This document shows positions 35,303 through 46,783 of a stretch of 64,000 bases of DNA, piece after piece. The translations under genes were made by a program, and so were the position numbers. The stretch lies in the NCBI GenBank assembly GCA_043228905.1, contig JBHGNT010000001.1, positions 34,348,001 to 34,412,000 on the forward strand, written 5' to 3'. The notes beneath the pieces were generated by a model. That model worked only from the letters and a program-made list of their open reading frames with translations. It was not told where the DNA came from and ran no database searches. The DNA is from Azolla caroliniana (taxonomy: Eukaryota > Polypodiophyta). Each line of letters opens with the position of its first letter. The stretch's first letter is position 1.

Positions 35303-36671
35303 CTCAGAACAAGTAGTCACTGAACTACCCATGAAAACTATTGTTGCTTGGAATGCTCGTACCACAGGATGTATTCAATGTGGCCAAGCTTATGATGCCC
35401 TAAAATGGACTATTTTAGTCCACCTTACGTGTCTTTGCTCAAGGCTTGCACTATGTTGCAAGATCTTGAGACATGTATACTACCTTACTGAATATGTATA
35501 CGAAATGTGGCTTTTTCGTAGAGGCACACAATGTGTTCAAACACACTTCCATTATAGAATATAGTCTCTTGGACAACACTGATTTGAAGATATGCTGGAA
35601 ATGAGTGTGGGGAGGATGCTCTTATATGTCACTCACATATGCATTCAGAAGGTATATTTCTGAATGTCGTGGGTAGTATTCGAGTAGTAGAAAAAGGACA
35701 AGAAGTGCACAACAGTATTTGCAAACAGGGTTTGAAACATGATCTTGTCATCAGTAATATGTGATCATTGATATGTATGAAGTTTGGATTACTTGAAACT
35801 ATTGAAGTAGGTTTTTTGATCATGTTCCAGCTCGATCCGTAGTCTCTTGGAATGCATTGCTCACTGGTTATACTGAATTTCACAATTGTGAAAAGGTATT
35901 TGTTATTCCCTCAAACCTCTTCATTACTTTGAGCATAAGATGGGACACTAGCTAATAATGCTTTATTCTTGCAAGAATCAGAGATCCACAAAAGCGTTGC
36001 CCTTATATATTAGAGTCAAATTAGATGCAATGTGTTGAGATATACCTTCAAATACAAGCACCATCATGTGCAAGAGAGGGATCGCTATTTTGGCACTGTT
36101 GGGGCTTTTGGAGAGGTGCATGAAGATGGAACAATCGACAAGGAATTTCAAGAACTTTAGGAATTGTTTACTGAAGGAAAAGTTGTTCCAAATGAATCGG
36201 TACTTTTTCTTGCAAAGAGATGCAAAAAAGAAGGAAACTTGGTTTGTGCTAAGCAATTACATGACCTTATTATAAAAATGGTTTGTTAGCAGACATCACT
36301 ATTGCAAATCATATGATAAACATGACAACCATACAACTGCAAGTGGTTATGACTTGAATGTCTTTGTGAGCAATGGTCTTATAGACATGTATTGCAAGTG
36401 TAAAGACACTGAAAATGCAAGGAGATTCTGAAGGGGGACGTGAGGTGCATGCCGAGATTGAAAGAACGGGGCAGTTGGATGAAACATTTTTCTTCGATAT
36501 GCTGAACATGAATAAGATTGGCTAGAAAGATTATTTATCTTTACCTAAAAAGATTGTCTTCGGTCATTCGACATGGCTATACAATATTTTTAATATTGGA
36601 TTATCTTGTATATTGCCTCTGGCCACTTTAATTTTAATACAAATGGAGGATAGTTTTTTATGGAAAAAAGA
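35303..36671 (+). pseudogene. 5'-truncated, decayed PPR retrocopy with tail and target-site duplication
   Basis: The host word AACACTAAGTC occurs at 35292-35302 and again at 36672-36682, directly flanking the insert. PPR sequence starts at once after the left copy (TELPMKTIVAWNA at about 35314-35350). It continues with frame shifts through GSIRVVEKGQEVHNSICKQG (about 35670-35730), SVVSWNALLTGYTEF (about 35838-35880, one frame change), CAKQLHDLIIK (about 36247-36280), FVSNGLIDMYCKCKDTENARR (about 36365-36430) and GREVHAEIERTGQ. Several stops and indels break it. The 3' end (AATGGAGGATAGTTTTTTATGGAAAAAAG) is like the tails of nearby LINE copies. It is probably non-functional and came by reverse transcription of a PPR mRNA. 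Confidence 0.75.
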
Positions 36672-36682
36672 AACACTAAGTC

Positions 36683-38655
36683 ATCAATGTTAGAGTATAA
36701 CAAATAAATAAGCACGAAAGAAAGGAAAGAGGGGGTGCTAAACCACCCAACCATAGAATGAACCATACGTATCATACGCGCATTCGCATTCGCGTTTGAT
36801 TCAATAAAACGTGAATGGTAAATCAACTAAAAGTTGGATTGGTTTGACACGTTTGATTGGATTAACTATGGTCTATATTATGGGCTAAATTTGCAATGAA
36901 AACAAATGAAAAAAAGAAAAAGAAAAAAGAAAAAAAAAGGAGCACGTATTTTTCCCCTTTCAAACATGTACGTTTTCAAACGTTTGAATGCCTCCACGAA
37001 CACGAATATTACGTTCTATGCACCCAACCATCCCTTAGTGAAGGCATTAGACGGACCCAAATCTCCTCAATGTAATGAACAAGGGCTATAGCCACATTGA
37101 CATAGACTTGACATAAGTCAAGCCTGCCTTAATAGTTTATCTCACACCATAGAAATGTAATTCAATTCATATGCTCCTTCCTTTCATAATAAACCCACAA
37201 ATACTTCTCTATGCATTATCCAAGACTCTACCCCTTACTGCCATTATTATTCTTTGTTTTCGTGTCACATTCATGGTTCCTAGGTACGTAAGGTATAGTG
37301 TAGGTAGCATACAAATTTAGCACATAATTAGTATGAGTTAAATTATGTCCCAAACTTTTGGAACAAATGAAGGAAGCCAAAATACAAAATAGAGCATAGG
37401 AAAGTGAAGTAATTAGTTAATATCTTGATAGAAGACATTTTTCATTGGATGAAAGAATTAGCTTTTGGTCCAAGCCTATAGAACCCAAGAGATATTATGC
37501 AAGCCTTCACTAACTAAACATGAAGGAAGCTCCAAGCTAGAAGGGGTGGCTTCCTTTCACTTGAAGAGGAGGTTAAGTTCAAAAAGATGTCGGATACACA
37601 TGGAAGAGCTTTTTCCTTCTACTTACAAGAATTTTAGAGTTTTGATCCAAGTTTCACAAAGTTGATAGAGATTTCCATAATGCCACATCTGTCATGGAGC
37701 CTCAACCTAACTTGATTGCGAGTACCCATATTCCAAATCTGATTCAAATACAAGCATATAGGACCCTTCAAATGTTGCATACTCAAAATGATGATTCACC
37801 ATGCTGAAGAAAAATGGGTCTTCACATTTCATTCAAGAAATCCAACCTATGAATAAAGTTAGAATTCCCAATATCAAGGTCAAGCTAAGTGTTGGAAAGT
37901 TCACAATAGATTTGATGGGAAGGTCAATCTAATGACATTTCGTTGATTATACTCAATTTGTGACCGAATTCAACTAACCACGGATAGTAGGTACATCACC
38001 ACGATGAGAAATTTCATCAAGGTGGTGACGAAATTCACTTTCCCACAAACAAAGAATTGGGAATACATGGCCCGCATCACCATGTTGTTCTAGATGATAT
38101 TCCAATAAAGACTTACTTGGTTAAAGAAAAAGATAAAACCGTTGATGAAAATGTGCGAAGATGCTTTGTTTTGGTGAATCTAACATTTGCAAGTGAAAAT
38201 TTGGTATTCAAAGAACTGGAGGTTCTTCTAGTTGTGCACTTATGTGGTGTGTATGTTCACAAGCCTTACTAAAAAGGTAAATACAATCAAGACGATGAAG
38301 GTGTGACAATCACAACTATATGTGAGGAAGGGCCTAGAGGCAAGCATATTTTTATCACATATGGATTTTGCACTATCATAATGTGTAGATTTTGCGTGTT
38401 GCACGTAAGCACTTCTATTGATCAATGGAGTTCTTCCTCCCGTTGACGTCGTTTGCTTGGGACTTGGACTAGTGTATACCCCCTTTTCGTGGAGAACTAA
38501 GCAGAGGAGCTTCTCAAATACCTCCAAGCTACTAACTCACTTAGTGTTACACGATTAGTATTAATCTCTCTCACACACTCTCTTGCTTTACTCCCTTACA
38601 CACTTAAGTATAAGTAAAAACAAAGACAATGTATTATTTCCACCACTCTTGATAC
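36683..38655. other. Gene-free region with dispersed repeat fragments
   Basis: The segment at about 38235-38390 (GTGCACTTATGTGGTG ... GGCAAGCATATTTTTATCACATATGG) recurs in diverged form at about 41747-41900, so both belong to one dispersed repeat. A purine run lies at 36905-36940. No gene is recognised. Confidence 0.4.
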
Positions 38656-38672
38656 AAAGAGATTGAGCACCA

Positions 38673-39803
38673 TATGTTGCCTATTCGTATATTGTGGAAG
38701 AAAGATAAAAAATGGATGTTGAATCCACATCCAAATGATATAAACAATCTCTCTAAATTGTGGTCTATGAGAATAAGCCCATTGATCGCCTTTTGTGGGA
38801 TCCCGGTGAGTGGAAATGGCAAACCATATCAACGCAAGGAATGTTAGGTAAGCAAATCCCATTTTTTCAGTATTCCGGAAAAGTGGGTAGAGAATTGCTA
38901 AGGAGGGGTGTGGCTGTTACGCCAGCAAGTTGTAAAATTTGGAGATCTGGTAATGTAACATACTCTTGGCTGAATGCTTATTGGAAATTGCTATGGGTCA
39001 TGCAAATTCCTAAAAAAGTTATGTTATTTAGATGGTTGTTGATACATTATGGCATTCTTGTGAAATGATGGATGTGGGGGCATTGCCATGATTTAAAATG
39101 TGATAGTTGTGGTTCCCCCATTGAATTGGTTTATAATGTTTTATGGATATGTCCTATTGCTAGAGTAGTTTGGAAAAGAATGTTGAGAATGTTGTATCCT
39201 ATTTATGGTAAACAGGTGTACATATGGGGTTTTGTGAGATGGGGAAGATTGACTAAAGAAATATAGAATTATGAAAAGGAGTATGTTGATTTTCTTCTCC
39301 TCTCTGATCGAAGACATGTATTGGGGGTCTCTTATACTACAACAATCCGTTGTTTGGAAGAGGACAAGGTCTGGTCTACGATATCTTCTTTAGTAGTTTG
39401 GGTATTGTGGAAGGCTAGATGTAAATGTGTATTTCAGAAAGTTAAACAAAATGCGGTTGAGTTACTCAAGGAGATATGGTTAATGCTCTTACAGACTCTA
39501 AGAGGTCTATATGAGGCAATAGCTGGTGAGCCTGAGGTTGTGATTCGTAAACAACAACAAATTCGAGAAATTTGGAAAAAGGCAGAGGTCTTCATTTCTT
39601 TTGGAGAGAGAATAAAGTGGAGATATGCTCCACCAAGATTACTTTTTCCGTCCCCTATCTTGGAACGACCCTACATGAGGGTTTTGATACTTGACATGTT
39701 GGTTGATGTGGGTATAAGGGTAATAATCTATTGTATGAATTCGTTGTAGCCTTTGGGCATCTTTCCATTAATACCAAGGTCAATCTTCATTAAAAGAAAA
39801 AGA
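38673..39803 (+). mobile_element. 5'-truncated LINE (non-LTR retrotransposon), zf-RVT C-terminus
   Basis: The 1131-bp insert is flanked by AAAGAGATTGAGCACCA (38656-38672) and AAAGAGGTCGAGCACCA (39804-39820). From about 38760 it encodes the C-terminal part of a LINE ORF2-type protein. The reverse-transcriptase zinc-binding domain has the motif sequence YSWLNAYWKLLWVMQIPKK, then FRWLLIHYGIL, then CDSCG, then ELVYNVLWICPIARVVW (Cys residues and WxxWxxxxPxK core). A second block, LVVWVLWKARCKCVFQ, precedes a Trp-rich end. Only two in-frame stops (about 39067 and 39264) interrupt the reading, so it is fairly young. The tail is A-rich (AAAAGAAAAAGAAAAG), followed by a (GA)n run. Reverse transcriptase and endonuclease are missing, so it cannot move by itself. 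Confidence 0.85.
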
Positions 39804-39819
39804 AAAGAGGTCGAGCACC

Positions 39820-39823
<4 letters not shown>

Positions 39824-39863
<40 letters not shown>
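39824..39863. repeat. (GA)n microsatellite
   Basis: An uninterrupted run of about 20 GA units directly behind the right target-site copy of the LINE insert. Confidence 0.97.
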
Positions 39864-39865
<2 letters not shown>

Positions 39866-40253
39866 TAGTGCTTAATCACTAATCAATATTGCTAATATCT
39901 CTTTAGATTTTAATTATAAGGAAGGAGATAGAAGAGGAGGCTTAAGGCGTTAATCACTAGAAGAGTTCTTAAGATTGAAAAGAAACTTAAAAGACACTAG
40001 AAAGTGTCTTTTATAGGTTTTACAATGTGAATGTGGATGTTGCACACTAGGTTGCCTTGGCTTGCATCCCGCCCTATTTGAATTGTTCTATTCCCTTTTT
40101 TGTAGATGAGTTAGTTGCTCAATGGCCCTTGTTGGTGCACTATTCTTCATGGCCGGTGTGCTGCACACATGAGCATGTTGTTGAGTCTCTTTTCTGGGTT
40201 TAGGGGCATGTTCACTTGCTCCTTAGTGTCCTAGATACTTTAAATGTTGTTCT

Positions 40254-41740
40254 CTATAGGTCTAGGAATGTATGATACTAGTGTAGGTGAACTCAGCAAT
40301 CGGTAACCGTGTTGAGATCTTACCATATATCATAGATTGTGCACAAGGATCTAAGTTATCCATATTACTTAAGTTTGAGATGAAATTCTGACAAAAGTTT
40401 GGTGACCAAGAGGTACATGATTCCAAATGTGAGATGAACTATGGACGTAGTTGGAAACAATATCATTCAGTAGCCCATATCGTCGAACTCCATTCCTAGG
40501 TATTAGATTTGTCATTTCACGCAATGAATAAAATAAGCCATCTTTGTAAAGTAATATATTATTACTAACTCCAAAATTGAGCAAACCCCTTGAGTGCTAA
40601 CTACAAAGGAATCTACAATTGATTTGTCTCTAGGCTTGTATGGGTCAATTAAGCTTGTGGTGACACCAAAAACTAACAAATCACACAATAATAGAATCAT
40701 CACACATGTAACAACCCGTCACTTGTACAATTCATTACTCTAAAAAGTGGATTATATATACTCCATTAATAAATATAAGAATGACATCTCAATCAATGTT
40801 TGATGGTATATTTATGTGATCCTTTTGAGAGCATTAATAACTTGATAACATGCATTTTAGGAGTAGCTTCCCATGCCATCATATGTTCCAACAATCAGAC
40901 ATTGAATACTCCTAATAACAAGGATATAATAAATTCTAATGAAACAAAAGGCCAAGATAAGTGACCAATTGAACTCATTAACATAGTATAATGCAGTCAA
41001 TTTGAGATGAGTAATCATGGTGCTGACACATTAACATTTGATTGCACATCCCCACACACGTACAATGATGTATGAATGTCTTGACTTGTTATAAATAAAA
41101 GTACTTGCAGCATTCATATTTGAGTTCATGGCCATTCAGCCTTAACGTGGGTTACTCCTCATTCCCCTTCATATGTTTCATGTGTGCATGACTATTATCT
41201 CTCGAGCTTTACACATTACACATATATTGTATTTTCCAACTTTTTTGTTCTACCCATCCACACTTCATGTTGCTTCCTCAATGCTCAAATCCTTTTTCAG
41301 ATTCTCGTGTCTTGTTTATTTTCTCTACTTTATGGTAAGTTGATATTGCACAAGGCATGTGTTTATTAGGTGTATTCTTCTTACTATTGGTGCAATAATG
41401 TTTAACGTTTAGAGGGTTATATCATTACACCGGCCAAGTTGTCGAAATATTTGCTTGAGCCTATCTCCACACACCTTCACTTGCATAATGTTGCTTCCAA
41501 AGCATGAGTGACCACACATCCAATGAAGAGAAGGGAGTATTTCGATAATTGGTAGGTTGGCAATACCTAGGCCCACCTAAGCCATACTCCAATGTTTCTC
41601 AATGGAAGAAATAGATAGATGTCTAGAATATTAAGGATCTAAAAGTGCCCAAGGGCCAAGAGATGAAAATTTCCAAACCAACATGGTTATGCACCACATA
41701 TTTTGAATAATGACATTTGAAATGTCTTTTGGTATTATTC
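40254..41740. repeat. Segmental duplication, copy A
   Basis: This block matches 44592-46783 (plus 48850 to about 48930) in the same order and orientation, with many substitutions and small indels. Matching landmarks: GGTCTAGGAATGTATG (40260 and 44597), GCACAAGGATCTAAGTTATCC (40340 and 44679), CATTAACATTTGATTGCACATCCCCACACA (41028 and 45447), AACTTTTTTGTTCTAC (41238 and 45605) and CAATGTTTCTCAATG (41589 and 46691). It carries no recognisable gene. It serves as the empty-site reference for insertions in copy B. Confidence 0.85.
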
Positions 41741-42368
41741 TTGTGGTTGTGCACTTATGTGGTGCATATTTTCACATGCGCTACCCAAAAAGGTAAATAC
41801 AATCTAGAAGATAACGGTGTGAAAATCACAAATAGATGTGAGAAAATGCCTAGGGGCAAGCATATTTTTATAACATATGGGTTTTGCACTATCATGAGCA
41901 TGTTGTTGAGTCTCTTTTCTAGGTTGCTAAAGAAGGGAAAGAAGTTCAAATGGGTTGAAGAGCACACCAAATTCATGTTGAGGTGAAAGGAGAAATTGTT
42001 TAAAGCATTGGCACAAAGAAAAGCCAAATATACTAAGGTTACACTACTCTACTTGATAATGGATTTCCTTACTTCAACTTGTGTGGCCATTCATTAATCA
42101 TGGTATCATCTTTTAATAAGTCGTTATGGGGTCAATGAACTAGCTCATAGCTACAAGAGATGTCCCCTTAGACTGAGGTGGTTCTGGAATACAAGATAAA
42201 GCATTGACAATGAGAATAAGTCCTTTTTGTGGTCAAGACTCTAGACTCTTTTAACATTGATCTTGAGACACCTTATTTCGGAACATTCTTGCTTTATTGC
42301 CCAACCCTTGTTGGCATTAGCTAACCTCTTACCAAACTTGACTTGTTTTCGTGTTGGGGCCTAACCAA
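41741..42368 (+). other. Decayed dispersed repeat, possible Ty3/gypsy reverse-transcriptase remnant
   Basis: The frame near 41880-42040 reads SRLLKKGKKFKWVEEHTKF, then after a stop KEKLFKALAQRKAKYTK. This resembles the end of the Ty3/gypsy reverse-transcriptase domain, where PLSRLLKKGxxFxWxxECxxAF is typical. No protease, integrase or LTRs are seen, and the resemblance is short. It could also be chance within an unidentified repeat. Confidence 0.3.
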
Positions 42369-42385
42369 CTTTATTCCTCATAGTT

Positions 42386-43585
42386 TTTTTTTTTCAAGAA
42401 AGATACACCTTGGTATATTACTTGAGAAATGTACATATAGAAAACAGAAGGAGACATTTCATCTCACCTCTATTGTAATACAAAAGCTAATACCAATATA
42501 TGATCAAACAGATGATAGATATCATATAAGAAACGAATGGAGCACAATCTACAAGCTATGCAATAAAAAAGAAGGTATGGCATAATTCCACTTCATACCA
42601 AAACTTGTATTTGAAAATAAGTGAAGCCCTCGCCACCGTTTCTTAAAGTCCACCTGACATTGCCTTTGAGCATCAGTTGAACCTTGCAGATCATGATATT
42701 GCTCACGTATGGTATGGACAAATAACAACCAGGATTCAATAAGCATAGTATTGAGATATATGTGAGCATTATTAAAAACAACCTCACATCTCATTTTCCA
42801 TATTGTCTAAAGACCTATGACGTAATAGTACGCCAAATAACCAAAATTTCAGTTCTAAACCGTGGAATAAATTATGGAAATGAAGTGAGATAGATGTACC
42901 CATTGGAAGAGTGAAAGACATGAGAAGTATGCATGCTTTCATACTTTATAACATCTCCATGAAGGACACCCCATAATATTGCACCCCACGAGAAAATAGA
43001 ACGAGAATAATGGTGTCTCAGTAATAAAAACAACTTACCCTAGAATTGTTGGATTTTGGGACATAACCAAAACAAATGCAAAATAGATTCTGTAGATGCA
43101 TCATGATGCATTCCACAAGCATATTGCTGATTTTGCCTCAACCAATCACCAACAGGAAGAGCATAATGCATCAACAACCAACAAAAACAAATCATTTTTT
43201 TCGGCAATTGCATACTCCACAACCATTTCGGAAATTTTGTAAGTTGCAATGCATTCACATTATTTGCAGTCCAATGCTTCATGGCAGCAGAGCATTTATA
43301 CTTTGATTGCAATAATAAATTTCTACCTAGCTTAACTGAATACTAGAAAAACTCCTAATGTTTACCATTTTCACTAGCATTCGGTTTTTTCCATTGATAA
43401 TTAGTTGGATCCCAATCCAAATTATAAAGTGTCTTTTTTTGAAAAACCCACAATGAACAACACCATACGCATTCTTGAAAGGGTGGATCCAAGAACCATT
43501 TTTTTCGGGATCTTGCAACTACTCGAATCGCTGAAACATTGGCAGACATCCACACATCTGATTCAGAAAATACATGCCACAGCCT
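42386..43585 (-). mobile_element. 5'-truncated LINE with perfect 17-bp target-site duplication
   Basis: The host word CTTTATTCCTCATAGTT is found at 42369-42385 and 43586-43602, identical. Between them lies a 1200-bp element reading leftwards. Its A tail appears as a T run at 42386-42394. The protein, with several frame breaks, includes LYNLDWDPTNYQWKKPN, FQYSVKLGRNLLLQSKYKCSAA and the zf-RVT core FPKWLWSMQLPKKMICFCWLLMHYALPVGDWLR, then CGMHHDASTESILHLFWLCPKIQQFW. It aligns with the copy at 38673-39803. It is more damaged than that copy in coding sequence, although its target-site copies are identical. Confidence 0.88.
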
Positions 43586-43602
43586 CTTTATTCCTCATAG
43601 TT

Positions 43603-44591
43603 AATTAAAGGCATGCTTACTTGCTTCCTAAGCAATTGACTTCGATAGAGCATGCCCTTGTTGTTGACGGTGCCAGGGCGTTGCTCACCCCTATTTATCT
43701 TTTTGTGGATTATTAATGGGAAGCCTTTGTAGTTCACGACAACGGCAAGCTCACTTGCTTCTTGGTACCCTAGATACTTTAAGTGTTGATCTCAAGGCAC
43801 CTATTGCTTGCTTGTTGAACCCTATTGGTGTTATATAACCTCTGTCGAAAGTTGACTTGCTTTCAAAATAACAGAAATCCATAAGAATATATTCCGTTAT
43901 TTATAATTACATGGTACTATTGATTTGATTTATTGGTTGGAAATCTTTGTCATTCCACTACTACCAACCAATTTGAATACAACCCTTATGAGATGTATGG
44001 TTTATGTTGGAAAGGATATAAGGTTGGAAAATTTTGGAAACATCATGCAATTTATTTTATACCAAATATCTAAAATTGCTAAGGCAAGAGACAAGATGTG
44101 TTCTAGCATAATGTTATAGATTTCGGAAGACGACCAGAATATATGAGAATAGAGAAATGCAAAGTCTTGCTTGCTACAAAAGCCTCATGTTTTTTTCCTT
44201 GTCTTCACCATAGCTTCTTCTAAGGTCTTGGTCTACTCTTGGCACTAACTTACATATACATATATATCAAAGGGCAATACAAAAATGTTCATAGCATGTC
44301 ACCTATTTAGTTTCTTTTTCTATACTCAATTAGCAAGCGGCATAAAAAAACAGGTGGTATAGTTTGCTTAATATTAAACTTGTTGCTATGTAACCATTGT
44401 TGTATGCCATAGACCGTTTACAAATAAGCAAGCAAGAGGTCACAACCATAGAAAGCAACAACTACTTTTAACAAGCATATCTATATTCACACTAAATACA
44501 TGGATTCAACATGAATGGAGGAAAAAAGAATCGTTCACTTCCCACTAAATAATTGATTAGACCAAAAATGATAGTTGATAGAACAAAGCTC
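43603..44591. other. Gene-free repeat-rich spacer
   Basis: It has short similarities to 40080-40250 and 42240-42368 (for example CCTAGATACTTTAA and TGTTGATCTCAAGGCACC-like words), so it is probably part of the same dispersed repeat. No gene is seen. Confidence 0.35.
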
Positions 44592-46783
44592 TATTGGTCT
44601 AGGAATGTATGGTATTAGTGTAGATGAACTCAACAATTGGTAATCATGTTGAGATCTTACCATACATCATAAATTGTGCACAAGGATCTAAGTTATCCAT
44701 ATTATTTAGTCATAAGTTTGAGAATGAAATTTTCATAATAACTTGGTGGCCAAGAGATATAGGACTCCAAAAATGTGAGATGAAGTATTGATGTGGTTGG
44801 TGATTGGAGACAATGTCATTCGGGAGCCCATATAGTTGAACCACATTCCTAGGTATTAGATCGTCATTTCATGCCTATGATGACTTTGAAACAAGGAATA
44901 AAATAAGCCATCTTTGTAAACTAATATATTATTACTATCCCAAAAATCAAGCCAACCCCTTGAGTGCTAACTACAAAGGAATATGTGGATACTGTCGTGA
45001 CTAGGCTCAATTGATTCGTCTCTAGGCTCCTATGGGTCAATTCATCTCGTGGTGACAAAACACACTAACATACCACATAACAATAGAATCAACACACATA
45101 CATATAACAATCTGTCACTTGTACACTTCATTACTTCAAAAATAAATAAATAGTATACACTCCATTCATGAATATAAGAATGACATCTCAATCAATGTTT
45201 GATGGTATACTTATGTGAGCCCTTTGGAGTGCATTTATAGCTTGATGACATGCATTTTAGGAGTAGCTTCCCATTCAATTTGATTGACATGTGCATATGA
45301 TTTCCATCATATGATCCACCGACCAGAAATTGGAGACTCATAATAACAAGGATATACTATTGAAACAAAATGGCAAGATAAATGATCATTCCACTCATTA
45401 GCATGGTAGAATGAAGTCAATTCGAGATGAGTAATTATGGTGCTGAAACATTAACATTTGATTGCACATCCCCACACATGTCTCAAGGTATAAACGTCTT
45501 GACTTGAGATACAGAGTGGATGACGACATTTCCGTTAATATGGTTCATGTGTGCATGACTATATTCTCTCGAGCTTTACACATTCACACACATATTGTCT
45601 TTTCCAACTTTTTTGTTCTACACATCCACACTTCATGTTGATTCCTACATGTTCAAGTCCTTTTTCATATGATCATGCCTCGTTTATTTTTTCTAGTTTA
45701 TGGTAAGTTGATATTACAAAAGGCATGTGTTTATTTATTATTTATTATTTTTTTTATTATTATTCCAAAAAAAACTCCTTCCATTAGTTATAAAATTTTA
45801 CATATGAGATTAATATATACAAATCCCTGTAGGGACGCAATAGGTCCATCTTATGTGGATGCTCACCGACTCAATAAAGGGGGAGGTCGACCATTGCTAG
45901 ATGAAGGCTAGTCGTTGTCTTTGAACTCCATCGGAGTTGCCCTTGAGGCCATCATATTGGCTAAGGCATGTGTTTATTAGATGTATTCTTCTTGCTATTG
46001 GTGCAATAATGTTTAATGAACTTTAAAGTTCCCTAGAATATGGTTCATGTGTGCATCATCATGACTACATTCTCTCTAGCTTTGCATATTCACACATGTA
46101 TTGTCTTTCCAAACTTTTTTGTTCTACCCATCCACCTGTGATGTTGTGTCCTACATGTTCAAGTCCTTTTTCATATTCTCATCTCTCGTTTATTTCTCTA
46201 ATTTATGGTAAGTTGATATTGCTCAATGCATGTGTTTATTAGATGTGTTCTTCTTGCTATTGGTGCATTAATGTTTAAAGTATAATAGGATTAAACTATT
46301 ACACTAGCCAAGTTGAAATATTAGCATGAGCCTACTTTCACACACTTTCATTTGCATAATCTCGCTTTGAAAACATCAAGGACCACACATCCAATGATGA
46401 GAGGGTGATGTTTCGATAATTGGTAGACTGGACATTTATGGTAAGTTGATATTTCTCAAGGCATGTGTTTATTAGATGTGTTCTTCTTACTATTGCTGCA
46501 ATAATGTTTAAAGTTCATTAGGATTACACTATTACACCAGCCAAGTCGAAATATTGGCTTGAGCCTACTTTCACACACCTTCACTTGCCATAATCTCACT
46601 TCCAAAACATTTGGGACCACATGTCCCATGATGAGAGGGTGATATTTTGATGATTGGTAGATTGGCAAAACCTAGATATCAAGCCATACTCCAATGTTTC
46701 TCAATGTAATGAAATACATAGATGTCTAGAATATTAAGGATCTCGAAGTGCCAAGAGATGAAAAATTCAAAACCAGCATTGTT
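44592..46783. repeat. Segmental duplication, copy B, expanded by inner duplications and insertions
   Basis: Direct counterpart of 40254-41740. Its right part is repeated: the GTTCATGTGTGCAT to GTGTTTATTAG block occurs at about 45541-45740 and again at about 46040-46260, with a further partial copy at about 46437-46520. It is interrupted by two retroposed inserts (45735-45962, and the one beginning at 46784). Confidence 0.82.
45735..45962 (-). mobile_element. Short retroposed insert with 16-bp target-site duplication
   Basis: The host word AAGGCATGTGTTTATT occurs at 45719-45734 and 45963-45978. The 228-bp insert begins with a T/TTA-rich run (its A-rich tail on the minus strand) followed by CTAATGGAAGGAG-type sequence (minus strand), the 3' end seen in neighbouring LINE and PPR inserts. 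It is too short to show coding sequence. It is probably a heavily 5'-truncated member of that family. Confidence 0.75.

Noticed and set aside
39824-39863. CRISPR-like or other spaced direct-repeat array
   Set aside because: The repeats are plain microsatellites or simple tandem duplications; there are no regular unique spacers, and the genome is plant nuclear.
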